Part shown: piece by piece, positions 47,574-59,615 of the stretch | How the letters are laid out: each line of letters starts with the position of its first letter | Position numbering within the stretch: position 1 is the first letter of the stretch | NCBI RefSeq assembly: GCF_028453695.1 | Contig: NC_135777.1 | Location: 16,233,714 to 16,297,713, forward strand | DNA from: Augochlora pura | Lineage: Eukaryota; Arthropoda; Insecta; Hymenoptera; Halictidae | Direction: 5' to 3' | Length of the DNA stretch: 64,000 nt | The notes under the pieces: model-generated | The model's database searches: none | Seen by the model: only the letters and a program-made list of their open reading frames with translations | Told to the model about the DNA's origin: nothing | Position numbers and translations under genes: made by a program

Positions 47574-50530
47574 CTGTCGCCGTGGAGTTTAACTGTCGAT
47601 CGTCAAAGAAGATTGTTTCAAATTTATACACCGTATCCCGCTGTTAACTTACAGCTTTGTTTTTTCGATTTTATTCTTACGCGGGTTCGCCGGGCCTCGA
47701 CGTTGTTGCAGGACACACGCGCACGGTCCGCAGACGTTGACGCGCATTGGAACGCGGCGATTGTCACAGCCGCGCTGAAACATGGATTTTCTTAATTACA
47801 ATCGATAGCGATCTTGACGCATTACACCGGCCCGTTTAAATGTTATTCATATTCGCGATGCATGTTTCTAATTTATCGGGGACACGCCGACGTCCGGCTG
47901 CTTCCCCGTTTAATTACGCTAATTTATTCCCTTCGGGCGAACGTTTCGCGTAAAGCTTTTCATTACTTCGCAAACGCGAAGATGTGAGACCGTAAGAATA
48001 TCATTACAGAAATTGAACTCTGCTCTAGGAAAAATAATAGAGATCTCAAGTAATGCTCGCTAAAGAGAGAGCAATCCTCTATACCTCTGAAATGAAACGG
48101 TGTTCTATTATTTTATCGGATATATTTGAGAAATAAATGGCGCTGTAGGGCGAATATTAAAGGGAACAATTATTCAAGAGGGAAAAAGTTTCAATCATTG
48201 CAGCCGGGAATAATACTAGGGATTAAACGGGAACGTGATTTTTGGACTGTAATTTTTAAAGGTCCGTGGCGCAAGCATGGATCCGCGGGATAAAGTAGGA
48301 AAAAGGTTTTAGTAATTGTTCATTTTATTTTCAGCCCAATAGGATTCTTGCCGGCGGGAATGCATGACTTTTTAATTTTCCTAGAAATTAGATTACACGA
48401 ATTTGCATAATATTTCACGTTTGTATCCGTGCCCGGCGCGAATAAATTTATTTTGCGTATCGTATTACAAAAGTTCGCTCGAATTTTACGCGTATATAAA
48501 TAAATGCTTTCGTTGCCTTCCCTCTCTTTCTCTCTCTCTTTTTTATAAAGATTCTATAAAACGTTTCTTATATTTCGATGGTCGCGTTTAAATAAAATAC
48601 CGTGTAAAAGTGCGCGCTTAATGAACGAATGTTACAGTACTAATAAAAATGAATTTTACGAATACTTCGTTTTTGATGTCGGAGATCTGATTTTTTACTT
48701 TTGTCATTCAATCACGTAATGAAAAAGTATCGGAATTATATTCGGTGCTGACTATAAAAAAAGAGTAAGCCGATAGCCAGACCGATACCGGTGCTCGAAA
48801 AACGAAGTAACTCTTTATCTTAGCGACGAACGTTAATGAACGAAAATTTGTTAACGCCGATTCGGATGGCGACGGGTTCATTAACGTTGCAACGCCCACT
48901 TTGTAATTTTTAACTACGGTGTCTGTTTGTTTTGTGCAACGTTGACCGGGGATACGCCGATAAATTCAGACCGAACTAATTTAATTAATCAATTTCCGCT
49001 GCTAATAAGCGAACAGTTTTATAAAATGTGAATTACCAATTTCGTGGAGTTCGGAGAATCTGGCTGATTAGGTAGAAAAACGCGATATATGCATTATTTC
49101 TCGTGCGGAGTGCATAAAGTTTACGACAATAGGATTTTGTAAGCGGCGAAAATTTTGTCGCGTGTAATTTTATCGCAGGTCCCATAATGAAGTGATAATT
49201 AATTATTGCTGGAAAGAATTTATTATGCAACCGAGTTTCCTGTCGCGCTAATAATGAATATTGTTGTGAATTTAGATCCACTTTTAAATTATTTTAGTTC
49301 CGAATTATTTTTCAGATAATTATTGCGCCTGGTTTTTAATAGAAGACAGTATTACAACGTTAGATTAATGATAACTTTTGAAATATTTCTACGGTACCGC
49401 TAAAAGAGATACAATATCCTTATGTTTCTGTAGCAACAAAAAATGACTGAAAAATAACCTTATCACGCGGCTGCATCGATTAAAATGGCTCGAAAGAAAA
49501 AACTCGCGCGTTTTTTTCTTTTCGATTACATTTAATAACCATTAGCACTTCACGAATATATTCGAGCTTGCGTTTCACCCAATACGCTCCACTTTTCAAA
49601 CTCCATTATACAATAATCGGAGATTAATAGCTTAATGATTTACGATCGAATTCCCTTCACGCCGTCGCTCGGGTGTCTTTACACTTTTTCGCGGCACTAA
49701 TACGCCGTATATAATGATTATATCTGTACTTCGGGCAACAAAGTTTATGCAAAGTGAACCACATAAATATCGCAGGATTACCATGTCCAATTTACCGCGG
49801 CATGTTATGTTCTAAACATCCTCCTTCTATTTACTTGACGCAATTCGTGTTATCAAGTTCGAACAATTGCTCGCGCAGTTTCAAACTATACGACCAATAT
49901 ATGGCCGCCGTTAAATTTTTCAGTTATTAAAATCACAAATGATTTAACGAACATATTTACTTAGACAAATATTACAACGAAACAAACGCATTCTTTTAGT
50001 CAACACGAATTATATCAGTCTCACAAGTTTTACAAATTGATTATTTTTGTACGTTATAAAAATTAATTATTGTAGGTCGAAAAAAGACAGCTATCTCTGT
50101 CCAGTGGAAAAAAAAATGTCGACTTCGCTTGTCCGTGCGATTCTTAATCCATATTTATCTCGAACATCTCGTTGCGCCGGTAACGATTTATTCCAAACTT
50201 GCTGCCATAATTTTTAAGTGCGCGTCCCGGTGACGCGGAACGCTTCGTCAGAATTAGAAATGATTGATTGCGAATCGTTCCGCGGGTATGAATAATTCCG
50301 TGTTTTCATTGTGTTGAAAGGGGCGAAAAAAAAGAAATCGAGCGGATAGGAATTTATCGATGACACAAGACGTCGAATCCGTTTCCGGGAGGGGGGGCGC
50401 GGAGAAGAGATTTTACTTCTGTTCTATTCGCGATGAAGAAAAATCCCCACGGCGGAATCTCTTTCCGGCGGGCACAAAAGAGACAGAATATTCTATTCTT
50501 CTTTCAGCACTTTCCCCGGGAACGTATGGA
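47574..50530. other. Unique stretch between repeat copies
   Basis: CpG-rich to about 47950, then AT-rich. TC tract at 48525-48540. A G7 run lies at 50391-50397. No gene recognised. Confidence 0.35.
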
Positions 50531-50640
50531 TCCATTTAAGTTCCACGGCGAGAGTTTACATAGAAATTTTAGAGCACAGGGCACTTCAGAAGGTTCAAAT
50601 TAATTTTCGTTTTATCCTCTTTTCTGCCGCTGTTCCGGCG
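50531..50640 (+). repeat. Dispersed octamer-bearing repeat, copy 3
   Basis: cacggcgagagtttacatag followed by aaattttaga matches the family core but the octamer is altered (atagaaat). The downstream aaattaatttt and ctgccgctgttccgg align with the other copies. Confidence 0.55.
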
Positions 50641-50949
50641 AGACTTCTTCATGCTGCGCGAGTAATGCCAATCCAATTTATGCCCTCGCCACAATATACT
50701 GATGGTTTAAGACTGCCATTGGGAAACCTGGCTTTATTCGTACACAGAGGTCATGGAAATCTAGCACAGTGGCGTCTCTATTAACCGTACCGTGTGACGG
50801 GCATTTCATGCGACCGCTGGTACGGTGGTGCGCACAGACTCGAAGTAACTTTTACGTTAATAATAAGACAAGCTATTCTATTTGTATAGCTTTATTTCGT
50901 GTTATTTTTAATGTAAATATCAATTTTATCTTTATATTCTGTATTATTT
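50641..50949. other. Unique segment
   Basis: Contains a short hairpin, accgtacc/ggtacggt (50785-50826). No gene. Confidence 0.35.
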
Positions 50950-51125
50950 TTAATATGAATATGATATGATTTGTATATTTTTAATATGAATACGAAATAT
51001 ATTTGTACATTCCTAATATAAATATAAAACATATTTGCATGTTCCTAATATAAATACAAAATATATTCCTAATATAAGTATAAAACATATTTGCATATTT
51101 CTAATATAAATATGAAATAAATTAT
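50950..51125 (+). repeat. AT-rich tandem repeat, period about 36
   Basis: Five imperfect copies built on attcctaatataaatataaa followed by acatatttgcat. Confidence 0.75.
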
Positions 51126-51788
51126 ATACACAATACAAACACGTATAGAATTATTTCGTTTACATAATCACTATCATACTTCGCCATCCTCCTAATCCAC
51201 TGAAAATATCAGAACAATTTATTCACAGACATCAGAACAAGATAAAATATTATCCATTCAAGAACTGTAATTTCACTAACAACAATACAAAGCTTTAATT
51301 CTAAATCCTCTAAAATCATGCTTTCTACAACTCCTAGACATATTCTTCGCCAACATTACAATCAGGTAACGCCGAACACGTCATACCTCGCTTGAGAAAA
51401 ATCGATTCACCACCACGTGCGTTTTCATTTGAAATTATACCTTAATATTCATGAAGTTAGCGAGATTTCTTTGACAGAATTTTGTAGTATCTTGCAATGA
51501 GAAAATATCGCATTTAAATGAAACGATGTAGCCACGAACTATAAACAGAATTATTGAAATAAATTCCGGCGCGCAGACGTCACATTTCGAACAGAATTTC
51601 ACGTTTTATTTTTCTCTTCGCCGATAGGCAACCGAGTCGATAATGCACGTCATTCTGAGCGCAACCCCTAATCGATTCAAGATCGAGAAACGATTAAAAA
51701 CCGCCTATCCCGAATCTCTGCTAACTAAGACTCGCTTAGTTTGTCGTATTTTTCGCTATGTCGCAAAGTGCATAAATCCTAGCGAAAC
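51126..51788. other. Unique stretch
   Basis: AT-rich; no gene or repeat recognised. Confidence 0.35.
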
Positions 51789-51823
<35 letters not shown>

Positions 51824-51966
51824 GAGATGCGCACGTTTTGAAATAGCAAAAGATCGGCAATTATGAGCGCATCGAACTGTTATGGTTACGGAACAAATGG
51901 CAAGAAATTCGGCGCAGGAATCAGAGAAAGAGAAAGAGAGAGAGAGAGATAGAGAGGGAGAGAGAA
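51789..51966. repeat. Two (GA)n microsatellites
   Basis: Imperfect GA runs at 51789-51828 and 51923-51966, separated by about 95 bases of unique sequence. Confidence 0.9.
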
Positions 51967-52040
51967 ATGCTGCGCCACCATGGCGTTCCTTCCCGTTCCT
52001 GTAAAGCCCATTCTTTCTCCCTCGGCCGAGGCCCCGCGCC

Positions 52041-52150
52041 CCTCGAATCCTGCGGTGAGAGATCACATGCAAATATAAGGACACGAGATTTCCGAGAGAT
52101 CCCGAGCTAATTTTTCCCGTCTCTCCTTTATTTCCCAACCCCCGCCGCTG
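52041..52150 (+). repeat. Dispersed octamer-bearing repeat, copy 4
   Basis: ctgcggtgagagatcacatg followed by caaatataag keeps the octamer ATGCAAAT. The downstream gagctaatttttcccgtctc and a C-rich run match the family. Confidence 0.55.
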
Positions 52151-52910
52151 GTTGCCCCCCTCCTCCACCCCCTTTCTGCTTTCATTGTTGATTTCTGAAG
52201 GGAAGCGCCATGGAAACCCGCTGCAGAACGAAGGTAAGCGGCGTTAAATCGTCCGTAAAAATTCCAGCAGTAATTGGCCACTGAACTATTTTCAATTCGC
52301 CCCCTCCCCGTCGGAACTCCTGCTTTCGGTGTCTTGACTCTTTTTGTCGCTTTTTTTTCTTTCCTATTTTATTTCGGCACATATTCTACGTTTCATGGAA
52401 ATAACAGCCGGAGCTGTTCCGTCACGGTGTCCACGGCGACGAAGCGCCGAGATTTCGCGCGACGACGAGTCTCGGTAATGGACGCTGTCCAAAGCCGGCG
52501 ATAATAGTTAATATTTATCGAAGTGGAAATAAGGTAAAAGTGTAGTAAATTGTGTCCAGCCGTCTTTCAGCAGGTAAACAGAAATAGACAAGTTGAGAGC
52601 TTCCGCTAAAAAGTTGTCAATTTTTATTTCCTGATTATTTCGTACACTTGGAATAAACCGCTTGATTGACTTTTTATCTGTTTTTTTAAATTTATTTATT
52701 TAGAGTCGTCTCTGTGGGTTATTAGCGACCGCACATACGATTACATCGTGTTGATCGTGCAATTCTAGATTGATTGAATAAGATTAATGTCGCTTCAATT
52801 TCGTAAAAGGTATCATCGATTTTATCGCAACTGAAAACTGCTATTGTTATATATTTATATTACTGTTCGACGGATTGATGTTCCTAGATAACGAAATGAA
52901 CTTTGAAATA
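52151..52910. other. Unique stretch
   Basis: Begins C-rich (52155-52175), then mixed. Overlapping frames under 80 codons only. Confidence 0.35.
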
Positions 52911-52980
52911 CAGTAGAGAGCGTCGATAATCCGAAACGTTGATTATCCGAATGTCGATAATTCGAGTGACCGATCATCCG
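52911..52980 (+). mobile_element. Pogo/Tigger-like terminus
   Basis: A TA at 52909-52910 is followed by CAGTAGAGAGCGTCGATAAT and repeated gattatccgaatg, gataattcgag and gatcatccgaatg blocks. Ends that start CAGT and contain reiterated GATTATCCGAA are characteristic of pogo/Tigger-type elements. No matching inverted end was found within the next few hundred bases, so this is a solitary or truncated end. Confidence 0.45.
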
Positions 52981-55139
52981 AATGTATAGAATGAGTTGTG
53001 TGTACATATACATATACGCACACAACTGAGCGTTTAACAATGTTTATGTCGTAGAACACGTATCGTAGCTGCTTGCTTTCTGTTAAAACGTATCAAAAAG
53101 AGGACGATTGTTCGGTTATTTTATTGTTAAACTTCGCAGCAGCATAGCTATCCAAAATTTGCATTTCGAATTTGCATCGAATGTGACCTCGAATATTTAT
53201 AATATATATCATTACATATTTCTTATATATTAATATAATAACATTATTTCGACCAATGGACCGATCAGTTGCCGAGCCTTCAAAAAACATTATCGAAAGA
53301 ATTTGCATCGCGATGTCTGTCACGTGCCGAGATAAAAAGTAACAAAAAACGCGAGCCTTTCATTTCCTTTGTCATAGCAACAATTTGCAATTTTCGGGAC
53401 AAACTTTTCAGACATCGTCTAGTAAACTAGCCAATCGAGTATCTCAAAAAAGTTCGCGCCATTCGGTCCAATTTGGGGCAAGCTATGGCTTTTTAGGAGG
53501 TGTCCGAATGTTATCGTTACTCACCGTGCGCGAGAAATTCGTTTCGAAAGATAACAGAAACTGTAGTATCCCTTAATAACTGAAATTAGCGTCGTTCGCT
53601 CGGTAAAATTCGATGCTAATAATATCGTCTATACTCTCTGCGATTAGCAGCATCGATAATTGGTAGAAATAATATTTTTCGTAATTTAAACAATTACAAA
53701 AATGAGAGTTAGTGGTATTCGTGTCTAAAACGAATGTGAGCAGTAAATTTATTTAATAATATTCATCCTAATGTATTAATTGTTGCAATTGTTAAAATCG
53801 TACGTTATTCATTTTAATCGTGATGAAACATTTTCTTTTTCTTATTTTATTCGGTTCTTAAAGATAGATGGAAATAGAAATAAAAAATAAAATTGTTTCC
53901 TAAGAAACTCAATACTATCGTAAACTTGTATAATAAATAAAAATCACGAAAAGACATTCAACGTGTTCGTCGACATTACCAAGGTGTCACAAACTATACC
54001 TAACACGTAAAAACCGCGTCCACGTTCCGGTAGTTGACAAAATTCATAATCCCGAAGAAACTAAATTATCGGTTTAATAACACTCGGAGTTTCTAACCTG
54101 AAACCCAGCGTTTGTACGTATCCGACCACTTACCAAAATTTACGTTTAATTATGTGTACGCCGTCGAAAATAAAGTATTTCGAATTTTCGTTTATACGTG
54201 TGCCACGTCTAACAAGTTCCGCTTGTTTTTAGCCTGCGGATTTAGTCTGGGAAGTTTTGTCGCGCGGCCATGAATTATCCTGAATATCGCGGAACTTTGT
54301 ATTGCCAGATTTTAGTAAACCATCGTACAGGGGTCCGTGTGGCGTTATTCTTTGTGCGTATTTCAATGAATGTTTCATTTAAGTTGGCAATTATGTATGT
54401 ATGTGCCCGCACCTTTAGCTTTCTAATGGCCATCGGTGAAAAGTTTTAATCGAGCTGCTTTTCTTTCCATCGTCGACTTTAAATGCGATTATCTACTTTT
54501 AGTTTGCCAGCGGAGTGTATACATATTTATGAGGCCCAATAATTTCCGCGTGAAATACGTAATTTTAATCGATCAAAGGTAATTTCCCTCGGGTAATTCA
54601 ATTTCTCAGCCTTTGCTTGCGCGCTCTCGGCGTAAATACAGACAAAAATACCTGTCCCCGGTCAATTAACGGCGAACGATGCATAATCGATAATTGGGCA
54701 AATTCTATTACAAATATTAAACAACGGTTTACAAAATAGATCAACATTTCGTTCGAATATAACAGCTGCATCTTCTGTTTCATTAAATAATCATGGGAAT
54801 GAAGTTCGTTCGACAAACGATAGCAAACGACTGTAAAAAGAATAAACGACACAAAAATCTTGAGATTCTTCACGAAGATTCGATGGAAATTATACCTCCG
54901 GCTCCATTATTTCTGTACATCTATCACGTGATAGAGTTTGTTACGAGGGAGCATCCGGGAAACAATTTTCTGCGTTTACCCGGGAACAAATTTTTCAGGA
55001 TGCGTCCAAGTTTAATGTTGCGTAAAATTGAAATTTTTAGGTAATCATTATGCAACCTTGCGATGAAATTTCTCGTAGCGACGGAATCCAGAATTTGTTG
55101 AAAAACTGCTCGTTAAAAGTGCGCCCAGTTTTTATTTCG
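52981..55139. other. Unique stretch
   Basis: AT-rich with no gene recognised. The frame at 54793-55044 (83 codons) has no known domain. Confidence 0.35.
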
Positions 55140-55160
55140 CCCCCCCCCCGCCCCCGCCAT
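55140..55160. repeat. C-rich tract
   Basis: C9-G-C5-G-CC pattern, with potential quadruplex on the minus strand. Confidence 0.7.
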
Positions 55161-56084
55161 AATTTCATTTTAACTTTCTTTCCCCGTCTTTGTGAACTTC
55201 GAGGCCGGGCGAATGATATAATTTTCTTGTACAAGTTTTTGCCCCCGGTTCTTCCGCGATAGAAACAGCGAGGATCGATTAAGCCCACTCGAAATTAGTC
55301 GTTCGAGAGATCGGAGGATCGCGCGCGAGGAGTAGTAACCGAAAGCCCGTCGAGCCCTCGTTCGACACTAATAACGATCAAATCAATGCCGCCGTCGACA
55401 CGCGGTATCACGAAATTATATTTCTCAGTTCGCGATTTATTTACTAATCGCCGTCTACGGGACTCGTTTCGTTTCAACGTTTGATCTCCCGGCGGCGAAG
55501 TGGTCGCAGTTTAATTTATGAATACGCGCTCGATTAAAACGCGTATCGAATTCGCGGCGACTCTCGCGATCGGTGCACACCGGTCGGATCTCTCTCTCTC
55601 TCTCTTTCTATTCGATGGGTAGCGGTTGGACAGCGCTTTATTTTCACCGATGTTTCGGACGCTGTTTTAATAATCCCCCCGATGCCGGCAGCCGGCTCCA
55701 TTCTGACCCAGCTTTACAAAAGCTTCGTCTAACTCGTAAGCTCCTAATGGCCAATGTGGTTCGTCGATTATTCATATTAAGTCTGACAAGGGGTTCCACG
55801 CAGCTTGTAAAGGTACTTTTCAATGTACAGTAGGAACAATTGATAAGTCAGGATCCAACGTCATTAACTTCGACGAACAAAGGTATTCGGTCCACGAAAT
55901 ATCTCCTGATAATGAAGGATTTGCGGCCCCTTTGTTCGCGAATCGAAAAACGATTTTCGTTCTGTGTACGGTTTCGCGCTTCTTATAAATAATCGAGGCA
56001 TTTGTTTTAAAACAGCTCTTTACCGTCGTTCCGAAAGAATTTCATCTAAACGGAGGCCTCATTTTCAAATTTCTTCTGAACGTT
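55161..56084. other. CpG-rich unique stretch
   Basis: Includes a TC tract at 55589-55608. No gene recognised. Confidence 0.35.
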
Positions 56085-56395
56085 CTTCGTTTAAGAGTTC
56101 TTCCGAATGGATTTCTTTTTTAGGATTTTTTTCCGAACGAATTTTATTTTTAGAATCTTTCTTAGAATTTCCTTTGTTCAGCATTTCTTCTTTTATAATT
56201 TCTCTTTTCGAGGTTTTCTTGCTTTAGAATTTCTTCATTTAAAATTTTCTTCTTTTAGAATATTTTTTGCATGGCCTTTTTTTCTTTTAGAATTTCCCTT
56301 TTTTAGCGTTTCTTCTTTCAGAATTTCCTTTCCTTAGAATTTCTTCCGATTCGAATATTCATTTTTAGAATTTACTTCGAAAGTAAAGTCTTCCG
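56085..56395 (+). repeat. T-rich minisatellite (TCTTTTAGAATTTC-like)
   Basis: About eighteen diverged copies of a 14-16-bp unit, tttagaatttcttc and variants, make a strongly pyrimidine-biased plus strand. The phenylalanine/serine-rich frames across it are repeat translations. Confidence 0.8.
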
Positions 56396-58024
56396 AAATT
56401 CGAAAATATAAATTTGAAGCTTCGCAACACGATATTTCGCCTCCAATGAACAATTAATTTCATCCCTCCCGTAACGACTATACTATTCCGAAAAAAATGT
56501 ACGACATATTTTTATTAAAACGCGTTCGACCGTTAAAACAATCGAACGTTACGGAACGCAAACGAACCGATTCTTAAAAAGCGTCGAAGCCCGCGGTGCA
56601 GGCTCTCTGACGTCACCGTCGATTTCGACGCGCGGCAGTCAGCGGGGATCGATTAATTTCTGCCATGCCTCCGCCGCCCCCCCCCCCCCGTGCCGACAGG
56701 GCGCATCTCCTCCGGAAGCGGTAGTTGATTTTCATAAGCGCCTCATACAAACGGAACAAGTAAATACATTCGGTTCTGGTTCAATCCGCGGCGGATCGTA
56801 GGATTCGATTGTCTGTTGTCAGCGGCTCCGGTCAGGATTCGATTAGAACTTAAGTGGATTATAAACGACGTACTTGCAAATCAGTTCTGCTCGGCAATAA
56901 TTAACTATCGGCAAGGTGTTCGCTTTAAGCCGTATACCTTGCGCGGGCTTCTCTCTCCCTATCGTGACTACCTACGGACGGAAATGGAGATCTCGTTGTC
57001 GTTGTCGGCGACGATGGACCCACTCGACGATCCTATGTAAACCTCGTTCCCGATCCCGCTGGCCGACATACCCGTCGGCCCCGGACCTGGCCCCGGACCT
57101 AGCGCGCATTATTAATTAAATAAATAGACAATGCGTCGCGCGTGCTTCAGCTTTTGTTTTGATCTTCGAAGTACCCCCATTCAGAAATTGGAGTCAGCTA
57201 GGCGACCAGAGATGAATCGCAATAATGCAAACACCGCCTACTGTTGGCCCGGGATCATGTTCAATGTGTACTCATGAATCCTGGGTAATTTGAATACTCT
57301 GGTTCGGTTACGTGGCCGCTGACCGCTCCTCCGAAGAAACAGAGTTTCGTTGTTCCCCAAATACGATCTACGTCTTGCGAAACGGACACTGTTACGCGTA
57401 AACATTTTTCACAGTTTCTATACTTTCTTTCACAGTTTCTCAGTACTGTATCAAATATTTGCCAGCAGTGACATACCTGTGCGACGGTCATGACTTTACG
57501 TAACATTATCAAATTAATTTGATGTATTTAATTGTTTAAAATTGCAACGGTATAATGGTTAGGGGATTTACAAATTCATCTTGACGATATCTTTATCATA
57601 TTTTATAAAATGATTCGGTAGCGACTCTGTTAAATGAAATGCATTTCTCGTCGCTGTTTTTTGCGCATCAACCCCTATTTTTCAAAGGTCATTTTAGGTC
57701 GCAGCGTGAGAGCTCGTTGAATTCGTCCTTACCATGTGAAGGGTTAATGTACAAAAAATGACGATAACTTTTAATAGTAAAAAAAAGACCTTGACGGAGG
57801 AAAAGTATGAATCGTAATATTTTTAGATTTGATCTAAACAAAGTTGTTTCAATACATTTTTTCATATTCATAAAAATAATGAAGATATTTCGACGTATTA
57901 TTTAAATTTTCCTTCTTTGCTTCGGTTGAAAAGTTAAAAACGAATCTCGCAGTTTTTGAGAATAATTTTCTAACCGTTGTCCAGTAAACGTCTCTAATAA
58001 ATGTAGATCGCTTAATCTAATTAT
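56396..58024. other. Unique stretch
   Basis: C13 homopolymer at 56677-56689, CpG-rich to about 57110, then AT-rich. gggttaa at 57741-57747 gives TTAACCC on the complement, with a weak inverted counterpart near 57668. That is too weak to call as an element. Confidence 0.35.
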
Positions 58025-58215
58025 AAAATTCTAATTTAAATTATATTAAATTGTATTAAATTATGTAAAATTATATTAAATTATATAACATGATATAAAA
58101 TGATATAACATGATATAAAACGATATAACATGATGTAAAATGATATAAAATGATACGAAACGATATAAAATGATATAAAATTATATTAAATTATAGAAAG
58201 TTATATTGAATTATA
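58025..58215 (+). repeat. 10-bp AT minisatellite (GATATAAAAT)n
   Basis: About eighteen copies grading from attatattaa to gatataaaat and gatataacat; the middle copies are in perfect 10-bp register. Confidence 0.85.
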
Positions 58216-59277
58216 AAAAGTTATTTTCTAGGCCGACTGCACATGCATAAAAATTCGATAAGGCTTCCGATCGAAACAGGGAAGGGAAACGATCTTGGGA
58301 CTACGCCATCGCATCTAAAATCGGCAGGTATCCCAGACGCTTACGGCGCGATAGTGCGCTAGCGTAAATGCCCAGACGTTTAGGATGGCAGAGCAAGCAG
58401 AATGAGCATGGGGATGGTGAGCTGCATTAGCCAGTCGCGCTCGGAAGGCCGGTCCGGCTCTCTATGTTTACATTCGACTTCCCAAAGAACAGGGCCTCCG
58501 TATGGCGAAAACCTTTTACTACATTTTCGGTTTCTTTTTCCGCGCGGCAGAAGCGCCTTCTGTCCGATTGCATTCCTCATCCCGTGTCCCATCTAGTATT
58601 TAAGTGGGCAACTTGTCCGTCCCAGGAACAGATTTTGCCTTGGACCGGGCAAATAGTCCGCCCGCGCGCGGCAGCATAAGCTTATACCTTCCCCGGAACC
58701 ATCGTTCTACGGCGGGGAGACGCGCGCGGCGGCAGTGGACACGCATAGACCGTGTTTCGGAGTACGTTCATGATGTATATATAGCACTCCGAACTGTCGA
58801 TCGACAAAGGCGGTTTTTATTGCGCAATCCGGCTGATCAATCCTGCTAATGATTTCGACCGGGATTGGTACTACACGCGCGGCCGCGCACATTGAGCATC
58901 TATTTAAGGACCATTTATACTAATTCCTGACCGATTTCGGAACCAGTTCGTTCCGCTCGTTTTCATTGACGATATCAATCTTTTCTTTATACAATGTTAC
59001 CTTCGGCATTCATCCGCTTCATTTCATGCGATGAAATTTCGATCGAGTCCTTTGACGTTCGAAAGTATTCATAAAATATTGTACCGCGATTTAACTGCTT
59101 CGGTGAGATATAATCTGGTTCTTCAGAGTCGACCTTATAACCGACAATAGAATTATAATATTTTATTTGGAAATATCAGCGTGTATGGATTATGCATTCA
59201 AAATCATTTCTGGTTGTGGTGAATTATTGATTTCGTTAATTAGCAACAGATTATTGACGAAGACTTGAATGAATGTT
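58216..59277. other. CpG-rich unique segment, doubtful minus-strand frame
   Basis: 58380-58592 (minus) is open for 70 codons and ends in a hydrophobic tail, LMQLTIPMLILLALPS, directly before the stop. Such a tail could in principle be a GPI-type signal. However, the plus strand is also open in two frames here and no clean splice acceptor is visible. I do not call a gene. Confidence 0.3.
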
Positions 59278-59615
59278 CAGAGTGTTTTAAAAATTAATAA
59301 CAATATGGAAGAGGGTACCCGAGATCGTTTTAAGCAACTTTTTCCTCTGCAAAAATTGTTTTAGAGGCGTCGTTAAAGAGTTATTAACGAACAAGCAGTG
59401 ACCAATGAGAGGCAAACTCTGCTGGCGCGATGCGAAGCCATGTTTCGCTTACTTGACTCAGCCGCCGCGTATGCTCGCCTCTCATTGGTCAACGTTTTTC
59501 GTTAATAACTCGTTAACGATGCCTCAGAGAACAATTTTGTAAAGGAAAAAGTTACTTCAAATTGAGCTCAGGTACCTCTCAATTTAGTATCGTTAGAAAT
59601 TTTTTGAAGACTCTG
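59278..59615. mobile_element. MITE with long inverted repeat, family A copy 2
   Basis: Inverted ends begin cagagtgttttaaaaa on the left and, on the complement, cagagtcttcaaaaaa on the right. Arms continue through gagggtaccc/gagaggtacc, aactttttcct and gagttattaac to accaatgagag on the left and ctctcattggt on the right. The same blocks in the same order occur in the 10324-10646 copy, so the two are one family. No coding frame. Confidence 0.75.

Noticed and set aside
51779..52168. 129-codon minus-strand frame
   Set aside because: Half of it is Leu-Ser from the GA repeats; no recognisable domain in the rest.
56107..56337. Phe/Ser-rich plus-strand frames
   Set aside because: Translation of the T-rich minisatellite.
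57665..57749. catcaaccc/gggttaatg inverted pair as a TTAACCC-type piggyBac MITE
   Set aside because: The left end is TCAA rather than TTAA and the inverted match is only about ten bases.
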